Below are positions 1-8,607 of a stretch of 64,000 nt of DNA, one piece after another; the first letter of the stretch is position 1, and every line of letters begins with the position of its first letter. The position numbers were made by a program, and so were the translations under genes. The notes beneath the pieces are model-generated. The model saw only the letters and a list, made by a program, of their open reading frames with translations, made no database searches and was not told the origin of the DNA. This DNA is from Candidatus Poribacteria bacterium (lineage in GTDB: Bacteria; Poribacteria; WGA-4E; WGA-3G). The stretch lies in the NCBI GenBank assembly GCA_022825825.1, contig JAJDWA010000022.1, positions 62,001 to 126,000 on the forward strand, given 5' to 3'.

Positions 1-550
1 GAGGATCCGTCAGGACAAGGTCAAACAAGTAATCCTTGCCGTTGATGATGTTTTCAAGCTGTAAAGCATTTCCTTTGTAAACTACTTGAGGTTTTAAACC
101 TAAATCCTCGGAAGCTTTTTGGTACAAGTCAAGGTAGTCTTGAGATAAATCTACCCCTACACCGTGACGATTTGCCATTGAACAAGCTAACAATGTTCCT
201 CCAACACCGACAAACGGATCTAGGACGCTACCATTCTGCTTTGTGAAAAATTCTATCAATTGTCTCATTAGTTGAGGTGGTTTCGGAGAGGGATGTTTCT
301 TGCGGATGTGGTGCGCGTGGCTCGCTTCACCAGAAGTAGGGAAATATGTGTCAATGATCGGTTCCTGATGTTCTGCCCATTGTTGTTCTGACAAATCGTT
401 GAGCTGCTCACCAGTCATGAGAGTAGGTTCACCCTCAATCAATTCAATTGAGTTTAAAAAATAGACCCACTCTTTGCCCGTAAGATCGTTGAGCTTATTT
501 CGCTCATCATATTTGCCATTTTGTGTCTTCTCTTCACTTCGTTTGGACAT
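1..550 (-). CDS. DNA methyltransferase, beta-class N4/N6 type, 3' part cut by window edge
   Basis: Reading the minus strand from the ATG at 550 gives an open frame of 183 codons that runs off the left edge. It contains SAM-binding motif DPFVGVGGT at about residues 112-120, preceded by a HPSPKPPQLM segment typical of beta-class amino-methyltransferases. The frame ends in LTDP with a C as the next base, so the edge cuts the catalytic DPPY motif. The order (FxGxG before DPPY) and the HPxxKP segment fit the MT-A/N4-cytosine family. The start overlaps the end of the upstream methyltransferase by 17 bp, so the two are translationally linked. It probably modifies one strand of a restriction site. 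Whether it is m6A or m4C cannot be decided because the S/D-PPY residue is missing. Confidence 0.85.
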   Translation of the reverse strand, partial: MSKRSEEKTQNGKYDERNKLNDLTGKEWVYFLNSIELIEGEPTLMTGEQLNDLSEQQWAEHQEPIIDTYFPTSGEASHAHHIRKKHPSPKPPQLMRQLIEFFTKQNGSVLDPFVGVGGTLLACSMANRHGVGVDLSQDYLDLYQKASEDLGLKPQVVYKGNALQLENIINGKDYLFDLVLTDP

Positions 551-1604
551 AAAATAAATACTCTTGAACAGTCTTTTTGTTTTTTAATCTACCACTTGAA
601 TTGCTTTTGAAGCGACGATAATCTATCGGAATTACTTCTGGTTTTTCCCCTTTTAGACCCAGAACATAACTTATTTCATCTTCACTCATGATGCCTTCAC
701 TATTATAACTTATAATAATATGTTTTGCTTTTGCTTTTGATATTAAATCTGCAAACGCTTTCAGACACTCAGATTTTGAGCAGTAAGCGGATTTCTCTGA
801 TTCTGAATATTGACGCAAACCGGTTTTACCATAAACGTGCGGATTATCATATCTTGCTATTGTTTCAAGGAGATGATAGTTTGTAATATATTGGCGGCTA
901 TTGTAGGGTGGGTCCAGGTAAAGGATATCACATTCAATTTGTTCTATTAGACTATTTGCATCTTCTTGATAGACAACGTGTTCCTTGTCTGATGGAATTG
1001 GAAAAAATGGTTTAAGTTTTAGAGTTTTATATGTTCTTGCGTCCCAATCTTTCAGATATGCGGCATAAGTTCCTGAAATGTTGGTCACTTTGGATACTGC
1101 TTCTAAAAGGGAAAGTAAAAGGACGTAATATTCTGCTTCAGTGGTAAGTTTATCCTGCCTCCACGTTTCAATCTGTTGTCTAATCACATCAATTTTCTTA
1201 CCGTTTCTATCGGAAAGGTACTTCCGTTTATATTCATTATCCCCACTTGGACAGTAGTTATTAAAGATAAAACCATCTGATGTGCCCTCAAGCTGATTCA
1301 AATAATTTAATGCCTTGAGGTAATTGCTTATCCCATCAAAGAGATTAGAAGAATCAGTTTCTGGAAGATTAGTCAATCGACTGAAGGTAGGTTTTTCGTT
1401 ATTTTGAATCAGCGCGCGCCCAAAAATGTAGGCTACGTAAAGCAGATCATTGGATATAATCTGAAATCCGAGTTTTTTAAAATGTGCCGCAACTGTATGT
1501 GTTCCCGCAAAAAGATCGCAAAACACACCATCCCTACCGCAGTTGCTCAGCGTTACTGCTTCAATATATGATAGGAGATTGTTCTTGCAGCCGATGTATC
1601 TCAT
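534..1604 (-). CDS. D12-class DNA adenine N6-methyltransferase
   Basis: A 356-residue protein with the D12-class layout: an N-terminal RYIGCKNNLL motif (as in Dam-like enzymes), SAM-binding LFAGTHTVAAHF near residues 31-42, and catalytic DPPYNSRQY near residue 232. It transfers a methyl group from SAM to adenine N6 in DNA. The middle of the SAM motif is THT rather than the common GTG, a substitution I recall in some family members. The next gene on the same strand is a second methyltransferase of a different class, overlapping by 17 bp. Such pairs are typical of type IIS restriction systems with an asymmetric site. No clear ribosome-binding site precedes the ATG at 1604. Confidence 0.85.
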   Translation of the reverse strand: MRYIGCKNNLLSYIEAVTLSNCGRDGVFCDLFAGTHTVAAHFKKLGFQIISNDLLYVAYIFGRALIQNNEKPTFSRLTNLPETDSSNLFDGISNYLKALNYLNQLEGTSDGFIFNNYCPSGDNEYKRKYLSDRNGKKIDVIRQQIETWRQDKLTTEAEYYVLLLSLLEAVSKVTNISGTYAAYLKDWDARTYKTLKLKPFFPIPSDKEHVVYQEDANSLIEQIECDILYLDPPYNSRQYITNYHLLETIARYDNPHVYGKTGLRQYSESEKSAYCSKSECLKAFADLISKAKAKHIIISYNSEGIMSEDEISYVLGLKGEKPEVIPIDYRRFKSNSSGRLKNKKTVQEYLFYVQTK

Positions 1605-1955
1605 AATTTATAGTCTTGAAATTCTGATAGATAAGGTTTTCTCTGCTTCAGAGGATGTTCACAAACTGTAAGCAATTGAACATAGTATTGCACAATCTAA
1701 GTAGTCAACAGCCACAATCTTTGATGCCGAATCTAATATTTTATTATACATTTTATCGTAGGAAAAAACAAACCAAAACCGTAAGCATTGTTGAGTTTTA
1801 TAAACATGCCCCCTCTACGAACTTGTGACTTCCCAATGGCATCTCTGGCATCACAGGAATGACATAACTCCGAATCGTCAATCCTTCAATCGTTTCTGTT
1901 TCAACACGCAGCTCTGGATTCTCACGATAATCAAAAACAATGTAGTACCGCTTCT
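1605..1955. other. Intergenic stretch holding a coding remnant
   Basis: 351 bases between the methyltransferase and ATPase genes. The half next to the ATPase carries a reading-frame remnant (listed separately). The rest, 1605-1797, is AT-rich and I see no gene, hairpin or RNA in it. Confidence 0.5.
1798..1953 (-). pseudogene. C-terminal remnant of an unrecognised gene
   Basis: Immediately after the ATPase stop, on the same strand but another frame, about 50 codons read as protein-like sequence (KRYYIVFDYRENPEL... ending EGACL) before a TAA at 1798-1800. The frame has no start codon and is closed upstream by a stop inside the ATPase tail. The regular mix of charged and hydrophobic residues looks like a real protein end rather than noise. 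I do not recognise the family. It could be a decayed gene or a tail lost by frameshift. Confidence 0.3.
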
Positions 1956-3065
1956 TTATGCTTTCGGTTTAAAGGTTTTCCTGATACGATAGAGATAAAT
2001 CGGATTCAAAATCTTACACATCCCATTAGGAGCTTCTTTGATTACACCATACGTGACTAATTCTTTAATAGTATCATTAAAAATGTTAAAGACCACACCA
2101 CCCTCACGTGCCATAATTCGCATCAGAATGCTTTCAAAACGTGAGTCTTTTTTGATATTCGTAAGCAGATGTGTGAAGTGAACATTATCTTCCTCAAGAA
2201 GTTGTGCATGTGCTTTTGAAAAGTGTGTCATCGTAATCGGTTCTGTTTTCGGAATGTCCAGTTCTTCGGTGAGAATCTGCGCAAATCGGTTGACAAGCAC
2301 GGGTTGCCCGGCAGTCTGCTTATGAATAGATGCGATAACCTCTGAAGCAAAAGGTTGTCCGACTTCATCCGTATATTGCCCAAGTAGTTCCTGCACCTGT
2401 TCAAGCGTAAAGTTGGGTAGATGGAACTCATCTTGGATATTGAAGGGAGAAATTGATCGGTCATAGTTGAGCTGCGCAATACTTTTAACCCCGATGATTC
2501 CAACGCTGTGCGGGCACCGAGGCTTACCAGAAATATAGATATGACGGAGCGTATGAAGAAAATCACTCAACGCAACCTGCGGGATACCATCAAATTCGTC
2601 AATGACAAGGACAACCTGTTGCCCATCATGTTCAGCTTCCAGAAAACGTGCAAACCGTTTAAAAAATGTCATCATTGAAAGATGATTTGTTAAAGTTGTC
2701 CCTTCCAAAAATCCGCGTAAAGTTTCAGGAGGAACATATCTACGTCTTTGGAAAACGGCTTCTATCTCTCCTCGCATCTGTTCATAGAGATATTCATAAA
2801 AAGTAGGCAAGGTAAGGTTTTTACAGACATCAAAGTTCAATTGAATCGGAAAATAGTTTATAGTCTGCTCAACTGACGCTGAACCGGCTACAAGTGCTGC
2901 TAAGGCATCTTGAAAGAAGGTGGTTTTGCCTGTCTGACGTGGTGCAAAAAGGACGACATATTTGCCTTGTTCAACACGTTTGATATAGTCGGCAATTTCT
3001 TCGGAGCGTGAAACAACGTAATGCTCTTGAGGATTGACGGGACCTTGTGTGCCGAAACGTCTCAT
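1956..3065 (-). CDS. AAA-like ATPase (AAA_14/AAA_35 type)
   Basis: 369 residues. Walker A is APRQTGKTT at residues 41-49 and Walker B is VVLVIDEFDG near residue 150. The N-terminus (QEHYVVSR...IADYIKRVEQGKYVVLFAPRQTGKTT) is the hallmark of a family of single-domain ATPases common in bacteria with many accessory genes, often next to PD-(D/E)XK nuclease-like domains. Its substrate is not known; a P-loop NTPase role in the cytoplasm is all that can be claimed. An AAGGAGAG ribosome-binding site sits a few bases before the ATG. The C-terminal third is predicted winged-helix-like from its pattern, as in relatives. No nuclease domain is fused. Confidence 0.8.
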   Translation of the reverse strand: MRRFGTQGPVNPQEHYVVSRSEEIADYIKRVEQGKYVVLFAPRQTGKTTFFQDALAALVAGSASVEQTINYFPIQLNFDVCKNLTLPTFYEYLYEQMRGEIEAVFQRRRYVPPETLRGFLEGTTLTNHLSMMTFFKRFARFLEAEHDGQQVVLVIDEFDGIPQVALSDFLHTLRHIYISGKPRCPHSVGIIGVKSIAQLNYDRSISPFNIQDEFHLPNFTLEQVQELLGQYTDEVGQPFASEVIASIHKQTAGQPVLVNRFAQILTEELDIPKTEPITMTHFSKAHAQLLEEDNVHFTHLLTNIKKDSRFESILMRIMAREGGVVFNIFNDTIKELVTYGVIKEAPNGMCKILNPIYLYRIRKTFKPKA

Positions 3066-3199
3066 TTTTCTCTCCTTCCGCTAAACCATCAGGACTTTCA
3101 TCGTATCACATTATGTTAACAAAGTCAAGAAACGCGTTTTTATTAACAATTTGCCTACATCCATGCTCAAGCTCACTTATTCCGTAAAACAAGGTGTTG

Positions 3200-4120
3200 T
3201 TAAATACTGCTAATATTCCTCAAAATATACCTAACAACGTCCGGTGTTGACTCTCGATCTACCCACTCAATACGCTTATCTTTACGAAACCACGTTAACT
3301 GACGTTTTGCAAATCGGCGGGTGTTCTGTCTTAATTGTTCAACGGCTTCCAGATATGTGCATTTTCCATCCAGATATGCTATTAACTCTTTATAACCGAA
3401 ACTTTGGAGCGCAAAAGTCTCCCGTGAATATCCTGCTGTTAACAACGATTCAACCTCCGCAATCAATCCATTTGCAAGCATAACATCTACACGCTGTTCA
3501 ATACGGTAGTAAAGTTGTGCGCGTGGCATCGTCAACCCAAAGGCGATAAATGGATAACGTTGGTTTTCTGGATTCCACTGCTGCTGGTGTTCGGACATAG
3601 GAGTGCCTGTCAATTCATAGACTTCAAGTGCACGGATAACGCGAGTTAAATTGTTGGGGTGGATACGGTCAGCAGATTCTGGATCGCAACTTCGGAGACG
3701 GTCATGAAGCACCTCAACACCGTGCTGCGCTGCCTCCTGTTCAAGCTGTTTACGGAGTGTGGCATCTGCTCCCGGTCCCTCAAACAATCCATCAACAACT
3801 CCCCGAAAATAGAGACCTGCACCGCCGACAAGCAGAACTTGTTTGCCTCTATTTTGAATGTCAAGAATAGCTGCGTCTGCAAGGGATTGATAATCTGCAA
3901 CGGAGAAGGGTTGTGCGATGTCTACACAATTTATGAGGTGATGCCGCGCTGCCTGTTGTTCTTCAGTAGTAGGTTTGGCAGTGCCGATGTCCATCTGCCG
4001 ATAGATTTGTCTTGAATCAACGGAGACAATTTCTGCGTTGAAGTGTTGTGCAAGTTGAATCGCTATCTCAGTTTTGCCAACTGCTGTGGGACCGAGCAGG
4101 CAGAGGAGTTTAGATTTCAT
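3200..4120 (-). CDS. miaA: tRNA dimethylallyltransferase MiaA
   Basis: 306 residues, the usual family length. The P-loop is GPTAVGKT at residues 10-17, followed by the signature DSRQIYRQMDIGTAKP and, later, the tRNA-binding LTRVIRALEVYELTG segment and the QNTRRFAKRQLTWFRKD C-terminal motif. MiaA adds the dimethylallyl group to N6 of adenosine 37 in tRNAs reading UNN codons, the first step toward ms2i6A. It begins 10 bases after the stop of the upstream membrane protein and is probably cotranscribed with mnmA, another tRNA-modification gene. No strong ribosome-binding site is seen, consistent with translational coupling. Confidence 0.96.
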   Translation of the reverse strand: MKSKLLCLLGPTAVGKTEIAIQLAQHFNAEIVSVDSRQIYRQMDIGTAKPTTEEQQAARHHLINCVDIAQPFSVADYQSLADAAILDIQNRGKQVLLVGGAGLYFRGVVDGLFEGPGADATLRKQLEQEAAQHGVEVLHDRLRSCDPESADRIHPNNLTRVIRALEVYELTGTPMSEHQQQWNPENQRYPFIAFGLTMPRAQLYYRIEQRVDVMLANGLIAEVESLLTAGYSRETFALQSFGYKELIAYLDGKCTYLEAVEQLRQNTRRFAKRQLTWFRKDKRIEWVDRESTPDVVRYILRNISSI

Positions 4121-4130
4121 CTATCAAATG

Positions 4131-4691
4131 CTATTGCGTAGAAATGGAACCAGTCAACTTTGGAAACCACCGAGAAAAGAAATCGATCGCCTCAGCATCC
4201 TGGCGATGAGGAGCAAGCAGATATCTACCTTTGCCGTATCCTGAATAAGATATGGCATAAGTACCAATAACATTTACGCCGATAGCGATAACACCAATAG
4301 CATTACAACCGATTGCAATCACCCCAACTGCGTTTGTACCGATTGCAACAACCCCTATGGCATTGATACCGATTGCAAACCCACCTATCACGTTAATCCC
4401 CATAGTGATTATTCCCAAGCAAAAAATGCCTAAGGTGAAAATGTCTAAGGTAAAAGGACCTAATGTGATGACACTATAGTGAATATTTTTTCCATCGGAT
4501 ATAGCACCCTTATCTATTAACCATGAAATAAGTAGTTGTGAAAAACCCCAGCTGCGTCCCGTAATGCTAACAGCAATAAAGATAACGAAGGTAATGAAAA
4601 CTGCGTAAACGATGCTCCATCTTATCAAATAAGGTTTGAACGCATTTTTAAAGTTTTCAGCGTTTGGCATGTCTTGATGATTTTCTGACAT
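4131..4691 (-). CDS. Membrane protein with Gly/Ile/Asn tandem repeats
   Basis: 186 residues. A hydrophobic segment near residues 26-48 looks like a transmembrane helix. Residues about 75-150 form a run of short repeats of the type AIGxNxIGVV, with glycine and asparagine at regular spacing, recurring roughly every 7 to 8 residues. The C-terminus (about 30 residues) is soluble and charged. I know no enzyme with this pattern; it resembles hydrophobic repeat proteins predicted to form beta-solenoids or stacked membrane hairpins. It lies between mnmA and miaA, 15 bases after mnmA and 10 bases before miaA, so it is part of that operon, but a role in tRNA modification is not implied by its sequence. 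Confidence 0.75.
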   Translation of the reverse strand: MSENHQDMPNAENFKNAFKPYLIRWSIVYAVFITFVIFIAVSITGRSWGFSQLLISWLIDKGAISDGKNIHYSVITLGPFTLDIFTLGIFCLGIITMGINVIGGFAIGINAIGVVAIGTNAVGVIAIGCNAIGVIAIGVNVIGTYAISYSGYGKGRYLLAPHRQDAEAIDFFSRWFPKLTGSISTQ

Positions 4692-4706
4692 CTGAGTTCT
4701 CCTCGT

Positions 4707-5801
4707 TTATATTGTAGTATCACGAGCATCCACAATCCATCCACCACCAAGGACATATTCACCGTCATAAAAGACGGTGGCTTGCCCGGGGGTAATTGCG
4801 CGGCGCGGTGCATCAAACTTAACAACCGCTTCGGTATCACCGATAGGTGAGATAGTGGCTCCCTCCCCCTCGTCACGGGAACGGATTTTGACGTGTGCAC
4901 GAATCGTTTCCGTCAACTTTTCAATAGATATGAGGTTAATACGTTCAACGTGCATAGTATCTTCAAGTAGATCGTCATCTTCTCCGACAACGACGGTGTT
5001 ATCAATTGCGTTGAGTTGCGTCACATAAAGCGGTTTGCCAACAGCAATGCCGAGACCGCGCCGTTGCCCTACTGTGTAAAATGGTACCCCTTGATGCTTG
5101 CCAAGGACTTTGCCATCCTTGTCAATAATATCACCGCTTTCAATCTTTTCGGGAACTCTGTCTTGAAGAAAACGTCTATAATTGGTGTCTGCCACAAAGC
5201 AGAGTTCTTGGCTTTCAATCTTTTCGGCTGTTCGCAATTGATATTTTCGGGCGAGGTCACGCACTTCGGCTTTCGTGTATTCACCGAGAGGCATCATCGC
5301 GCATTGCAATTGCTCTTGTGTAAGTGCAGCGAGGAAATAGGATTGATCCTTACTAACATCAAGTGCTTTACGTAACAGATAACGTTCTGTTTCTGGATGT
5401 TGTTCGATTCGGGCATAGTGCCCAGTTGCAATCGCTTCACATTCCAATGTTTTTGCAAGGTCAAGCAGTTTCCCGAATTTGAGTTCTCTATTACATATCA
5501 TACAGGGACTCGGTGTTCTCCCAACGAGGTATTCTTCCACAAAGTAATCTATAATCTGTTCACGGAAAATATCCTCGTAATTGACACCATAAAAAGGGAT
5601 TCCGAGTTGAGTAGCAACCCGTCGCGCGTCCTCAATACCTTCAAGCGAACAGCAATTAGGACGTTCGGGTTCCACCTCAATTGTGTCAGGCGCACCGAGA
5701 CGCATAGTGATGCCGGTAACATCATAACCAGCGTCTACCATCATGGCTGCAGTGACGGAACTATCTACGCCACCGCTCATTGCGACGAGAACTTTCTTCA
5801 T
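4707..5801 (-). CDS. mnmA: tRNA-specific 2-thiouridylase MnmA
   Basis: 364 residues. The PP-loop SGGVDSSV starts at residue 9. The two catalytic cysteines are visible: Cys100 in TPSPCMICNR and Cys201 in QELCFVAD. The C-terminal beta-barrel ends in ITPGQATVFYDGEYVLGGGWI, as in known MnmA. The enzyme adenylates U34 of tRNA-Lys, -Glu and -Gln and installs sulfur to give s2U. It is the first gene of the run mnmA - repeat membrane protein - miaA. The family also contains mitochondrial and bacterial homologues of near-identical length, so the assignment is firm. Confidence 0.97.
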   Translation of the reverse strand: MKKVLVAMSGGVDSSVTAAMMVDAGYDVTGITMRLGAPDTIEVEPERPNCCSLEGIEDARRVATQLGIPFYGVNYEDIFREQIIDYFVEEYLVGRTPSPCMICNRELKFGKLLDLAKTLECEAIATGHYARIEQHPETERYLLRKALDVSKDQSYFLAALTQEQLQCAMMPLGEYTKAEVRDLARKYQLRTAEKIESQELCFVADTNYRRFLQDRVPEKIESGDIIDKDGKVLGKHQGVPFYTVGQRRGLGIAVGKPLYVTQLNAIDNTVVVGEDDDLLEDTMHVERINLISIEKLTETIRAHVKIRSRDEGEGATISPIGDTEAVVKFDAPRRAITPGQATVFYDGEYVLGGGWIVDARDTTI

Positions 5802-5842
5802 GGGATTACCTGGGAGTTACAGCACACGGTGTGTACCTACTA

Positions 5843-7006
5843 TTATGAAACTTGCCAATGCTCATTACCAGCGTAGCACGCATCATACACATCTTGGTTG
5901 AATTCCAAACCGAGTCCGGGGGTGTCAGGCACTGTGAACGTTCCATCGGAGAATCCGTAGCCAGAGACATCAATCACGTCACTGGTAAGGGTTGCGACTT
6001 CGCCGTAGAGAAAATGTGGAATTGTTTTTGCGAATTGGAGACTGAGGAAGAAACCGAGAAGAGAACCCCAGTTATGTGGGGCACATTTGACGTTACCTGC
6101 AGCAGCCATATCGGCGAGTCGCCGCCAACCGGTAACGCCAAGTCCCTTCATATCATGTTGGATAACATCTATTACGCCTGCTTCAAAGAACGGGTCGTAG
6201 AATTCAAGCGGTGCACGGGTGCGGGTTTCACCATCAGCAATTAATGTATTTAATCCCTTTTCTTCGATAAAAGCCTTTAGGTTGCGATACAATTCAACAT
6301 CCTCTTCAAACATCTCCTCTATCCAGAACACATCACAATTGCTTGTCTCATTTAGAAAGGTGATGACTTCGTCATAAGTATAGGCGTTGTTTGCATCAAC
6401 CAGGATATTGAAACCGTCTCCAGCAGTACTACGGGCAAGTTGAACAACTTCTATGTCTCGTTCAAGTCCAGCTTTACGTTCCATGAGATGATTCCCACGT
6501 CCCATTTTCATTTTGCATGCGGTAAATCCATCCGCTAAACTCTTTTTGACATCATCCTCAATACGTTTGAGGCCTTCGGCTTCCGTTTCATAGAGCAAAT
6601 CATTGAAATAGATTGTGCTATCGTAAGCGGGTAACCCATTGCCATAGGATTCAGTCCCCATGAGCTGGTAGGCGGGTTTACCAAGTATTTTTCCAATCGT
6701 ATCCCATAATGCGTTTTCAAATCCGCGGTATTCTTCAACGACTCCATTTTCAGGATTCAGTAGAGCAAAAGGATTTTTATTTAGGGCAGATTTTGCTTCT
6801 TCAGCAGATGTTCCCCAACTGGTAGGTCCCCATCCGAGTGTTCCATCGTTGGTATGAATGCGAGTAATCCCTTCACGCCACTTTCCATTTGGATCTGGTT
6901 GTTTTATCTCTTTTGCGCCAGAGTTGCAACCGATGGCGGGCTGGTCAATCTCAACTGTAACCTGCTCAATTTTAGTGATCTTAATGTCTGTTGGATAGTT
7001 CGACAT
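5843..7006 (-). CDS. Mandelate racemase/muconate lactonizing enzyme-family protein (enolase superfamily)
   Basis: 387 residues. The barrel shows superfamily residues: KMKMG with Lys165/Lys167, metal ligands Asp204 (in DANNAYT), Glu230 (WIEE) and Glu260 (ADGE), and His311 in CAPHNWGS. This Lys plus His arrangement is that of acid-sugar dehydratases and racemases. It probably acts on a sugar acid, but the substrate cannot be read from sequence. An AAGGAG site precedes the ATG at 7006. Neighbours on the same strand are mnmA downstream and HEAT lipoproteins upstream, so no pathway context is immediate; UxuA-like and sulfatase/fucosidase genes occur elsewhere in the window. Confidence 0.88.
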   Translation of the reverse strand: MSNYPTDIKITKIEQVTVEIDQPAIGCNSGAKEIKQPDPNGKWREGITRIHTNDGTLGWGPTSWGTSAEEAKSALNKNPFALLNPENGVVEEYRGFENALWDTIGKILGKPAYQLMGTESYGNGLPAYDSTIYFNDLLYETEAEGLKRIEDDVKKSLADGFTACKMKMGRGNHLMERKAGLERDIEVVQLARSTAGDGFNILVDANNAYTYDEVITFLNETSNCDVFWIEEMFEEDVELYRNLKAFIEEKGLNTLIADGETRTRAPLEFYDPFFEAGVIDVIQHDMKGLGVTGWRRLADMAAAGNVKCAPHNWGSLLGFFLSLQFAKTIPHFLYGEVATLTSDVIDVSGYGFSDGTFTVPDTPGLGLEFNQDVYDACYAGNEHWQVS

Positions 7007-7128
7007 GGGTTTTCTCCTTATTAGTGACGAAAACTCAACTATCAGAGAGTGCGATGATTGCAGTAATTCCTACAAACGTTATGATAATCCACGACTAACA
7101 CATTTTCTACCTATTCTTCAAGTTCGCC

Positions 7129-8331
7129 TTAATCAAGTTCATTGAGTAATGCATTAAGCTCATCTTTCACCATCTTGTTGGTTTCCTTAATGTCATAGTA
7201 ATCAAAGAGTTTATGCGGCAAATTATCGTAGGGATCTGCTGCTTGAATTTGCTTTATCAGTGCAGGTTTACTAAGAAGCTGAACAATACGAAGTCTATCT
7301 TCATGGTGAGCGATCTTCTTAGTACCTGTCAATAAGGTGATGAGACGTGGCGCTAATCCATCTGCCATCCCGTTTTCAGCGTATTGATTTAAAGTATTCA
7401 AAACAACTTGTTTTGTGCTGCCACTTGAATCGTTAGTGAGCATGTCAAATAAAATATCTAATGCTTCTGAATAAACGTGTTTCTGTAGTGCTTTTACAGC
7501 GTCCCTCCGCACTATAGCGTCGGTGTCTTTAAGTGCATCTGCAATTTTGGATGTAGACGGTTGATTAAGCATTTTTACCGCCCGCGCAGCGGCACGGCGT
7601 ACCACAACGTTACTATCACTTAAACCTGCTTCAATATCTTTTTGATATTTTTTATTACCGAGTTGATAGAGGGCAGCATTAATCTCCATCTTCAATCCCA
7701 CATCCGAAACTGTATCTTTAAGATCTTCTAACTTTCCCTGAGCAGAGGCGTCTCCTATATCTCCGATAACTCGTATTAATTTAATCTTAACAGAGATGGG
7801 AGTATCTGTACTGCTTACTGCTGTGTAGAGTTTATCAAGACCTTTGGCCCCGATTTGGGTCAGGATATCTGTAAAATCATCGTGAGCTTTTGAATAACGA
7901 CTTTCAATTAGATCCTTCAAAATGAGCGGAATGACAGGGGGGCCCTTATCAATTAGGATACGGATAGTATCCTTTTGGACACGATACCCATGATTAATCA
8001 CCTTAAATAATTCCTCTATTTCAGAGGTATTCAGTTCTTTTAGGCGTCGTGCCCGTTCGTTTCGATATTCGGTTTCCGAATTATTGCTTTTTAGCCACGT
8101 AAGGTTCGTAGAAAGTGCGTGGCTATACGCAATCAGCAGGAGTGCGCGAGGTTCGTCCTTATTTTCCTCTTCTATTTCGGCAAGTTTGAGATGCTCAACC
8201 GCTTCTATTGCGAGACCAGCCCCCAACAACTTATCTCTGCCCGGTGAAATTTCAGGGATGATTTTTTCCTGCTTACAGCCAAACGACACAGCCCATATTA
8301 AAACGAGGCATATCGCTAAAAGTTTTTTCAT
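7129..8331 (-). CDS. HEAT-repeat lipoprotein
   Basis: 400 residues. The N-terminus is a lipoprotein signal peptide (MKKLLAICLVLIWAVSFGCKQ) with the lipobox cysteine at residue 19, so the mature protein should be membrane-anchored outside the cytoplasm. From about residue 130 on, helical HEAT/PBS-type repeats occur (for example KIKLIRVIGDIGDASAQGKLEDL and VVRRAAARAVKMLN), giving a scaffold for protein contacts. A close paralogue lies upstream at 8608-9816 with matching N-terminal half (SPGRDKLLGAGLAIEAVEHL versus SVGRDKLINSGLTIEAIEQN). No enzymatic motif is visible. An AGGAGG lies 15 bases before the ATG, an unusually long spacing shared with the paralogue. Confidence 0.8.
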   Translation of the reverse strand: MKKLLAICLVLIWAVSFGCKQEKIIPEISPGRDKLLGAGLAIEAVEHLKLAEIEEENKDEPRALLLIAYSHALSTNLTWLKSNNSETEYRNERARRLKELNTSEIEELFKVINHGYRVQKDTIRILIDKGPPVIPLILKDLIESRYSKAHDDFTDILTQIGAKGLDKLYTAVSSTDTPISVKIKLIRVIGDIGDASAQGKLEDLKDTVSDVGLKMEINAALYQLGNKKYQKDIEAGLSDSNVVVRRAAARAVKMLNQPSTSKIADALKDTDAIVRRDAVKALQKHVYSEALDILFDMLTNDSSGSTKQVVLNTLNQYAENGMADGLAPRLITLLTGTKKIAHHEDRLRIVQLLSKPALIKQIQAADPYDNLPHKLFDYYDIKETNKMVKDELNALLNELD

Positions 8332-8553
8332 GTTTGGTTCGTTTTTCCTCCTAACATCAACATAAATACAAATCCGGTGTATACTTAGATTCGAATAAAA
8401 ATCTATCTTTGAGAATCTGAGTAATTAGCATTTAGAATATGATAAAACAGATACATTTTTGTGTCAAGAAAATATTAAATAAGGTGTTGATTATTTAGAA
8501 ACATTATATGTCTGGCAACATCTAAAATGGTTTATTTTACCCAACAAATCTGA

Positions 8554-8579
8554 ACCTCTCCCATAACTATGAGAGAGGT
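8554..8579 (-). terminator. Possible terminator hairpin after HEAT gene
   Basis: ACCTCTC at 8554-8560 pairs perfectly with GAGAGGT at 8573-8579 around a 12-base loop. It lies 28 bases past the stop of the minus-strand gene at 8608. There is no clear T-run on that strand, so termination is only suggested. Confidence 0.3.
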
Positions 8580-8607
8580 CACAATAAATAATCAATACCC
8601 CCAAGCG

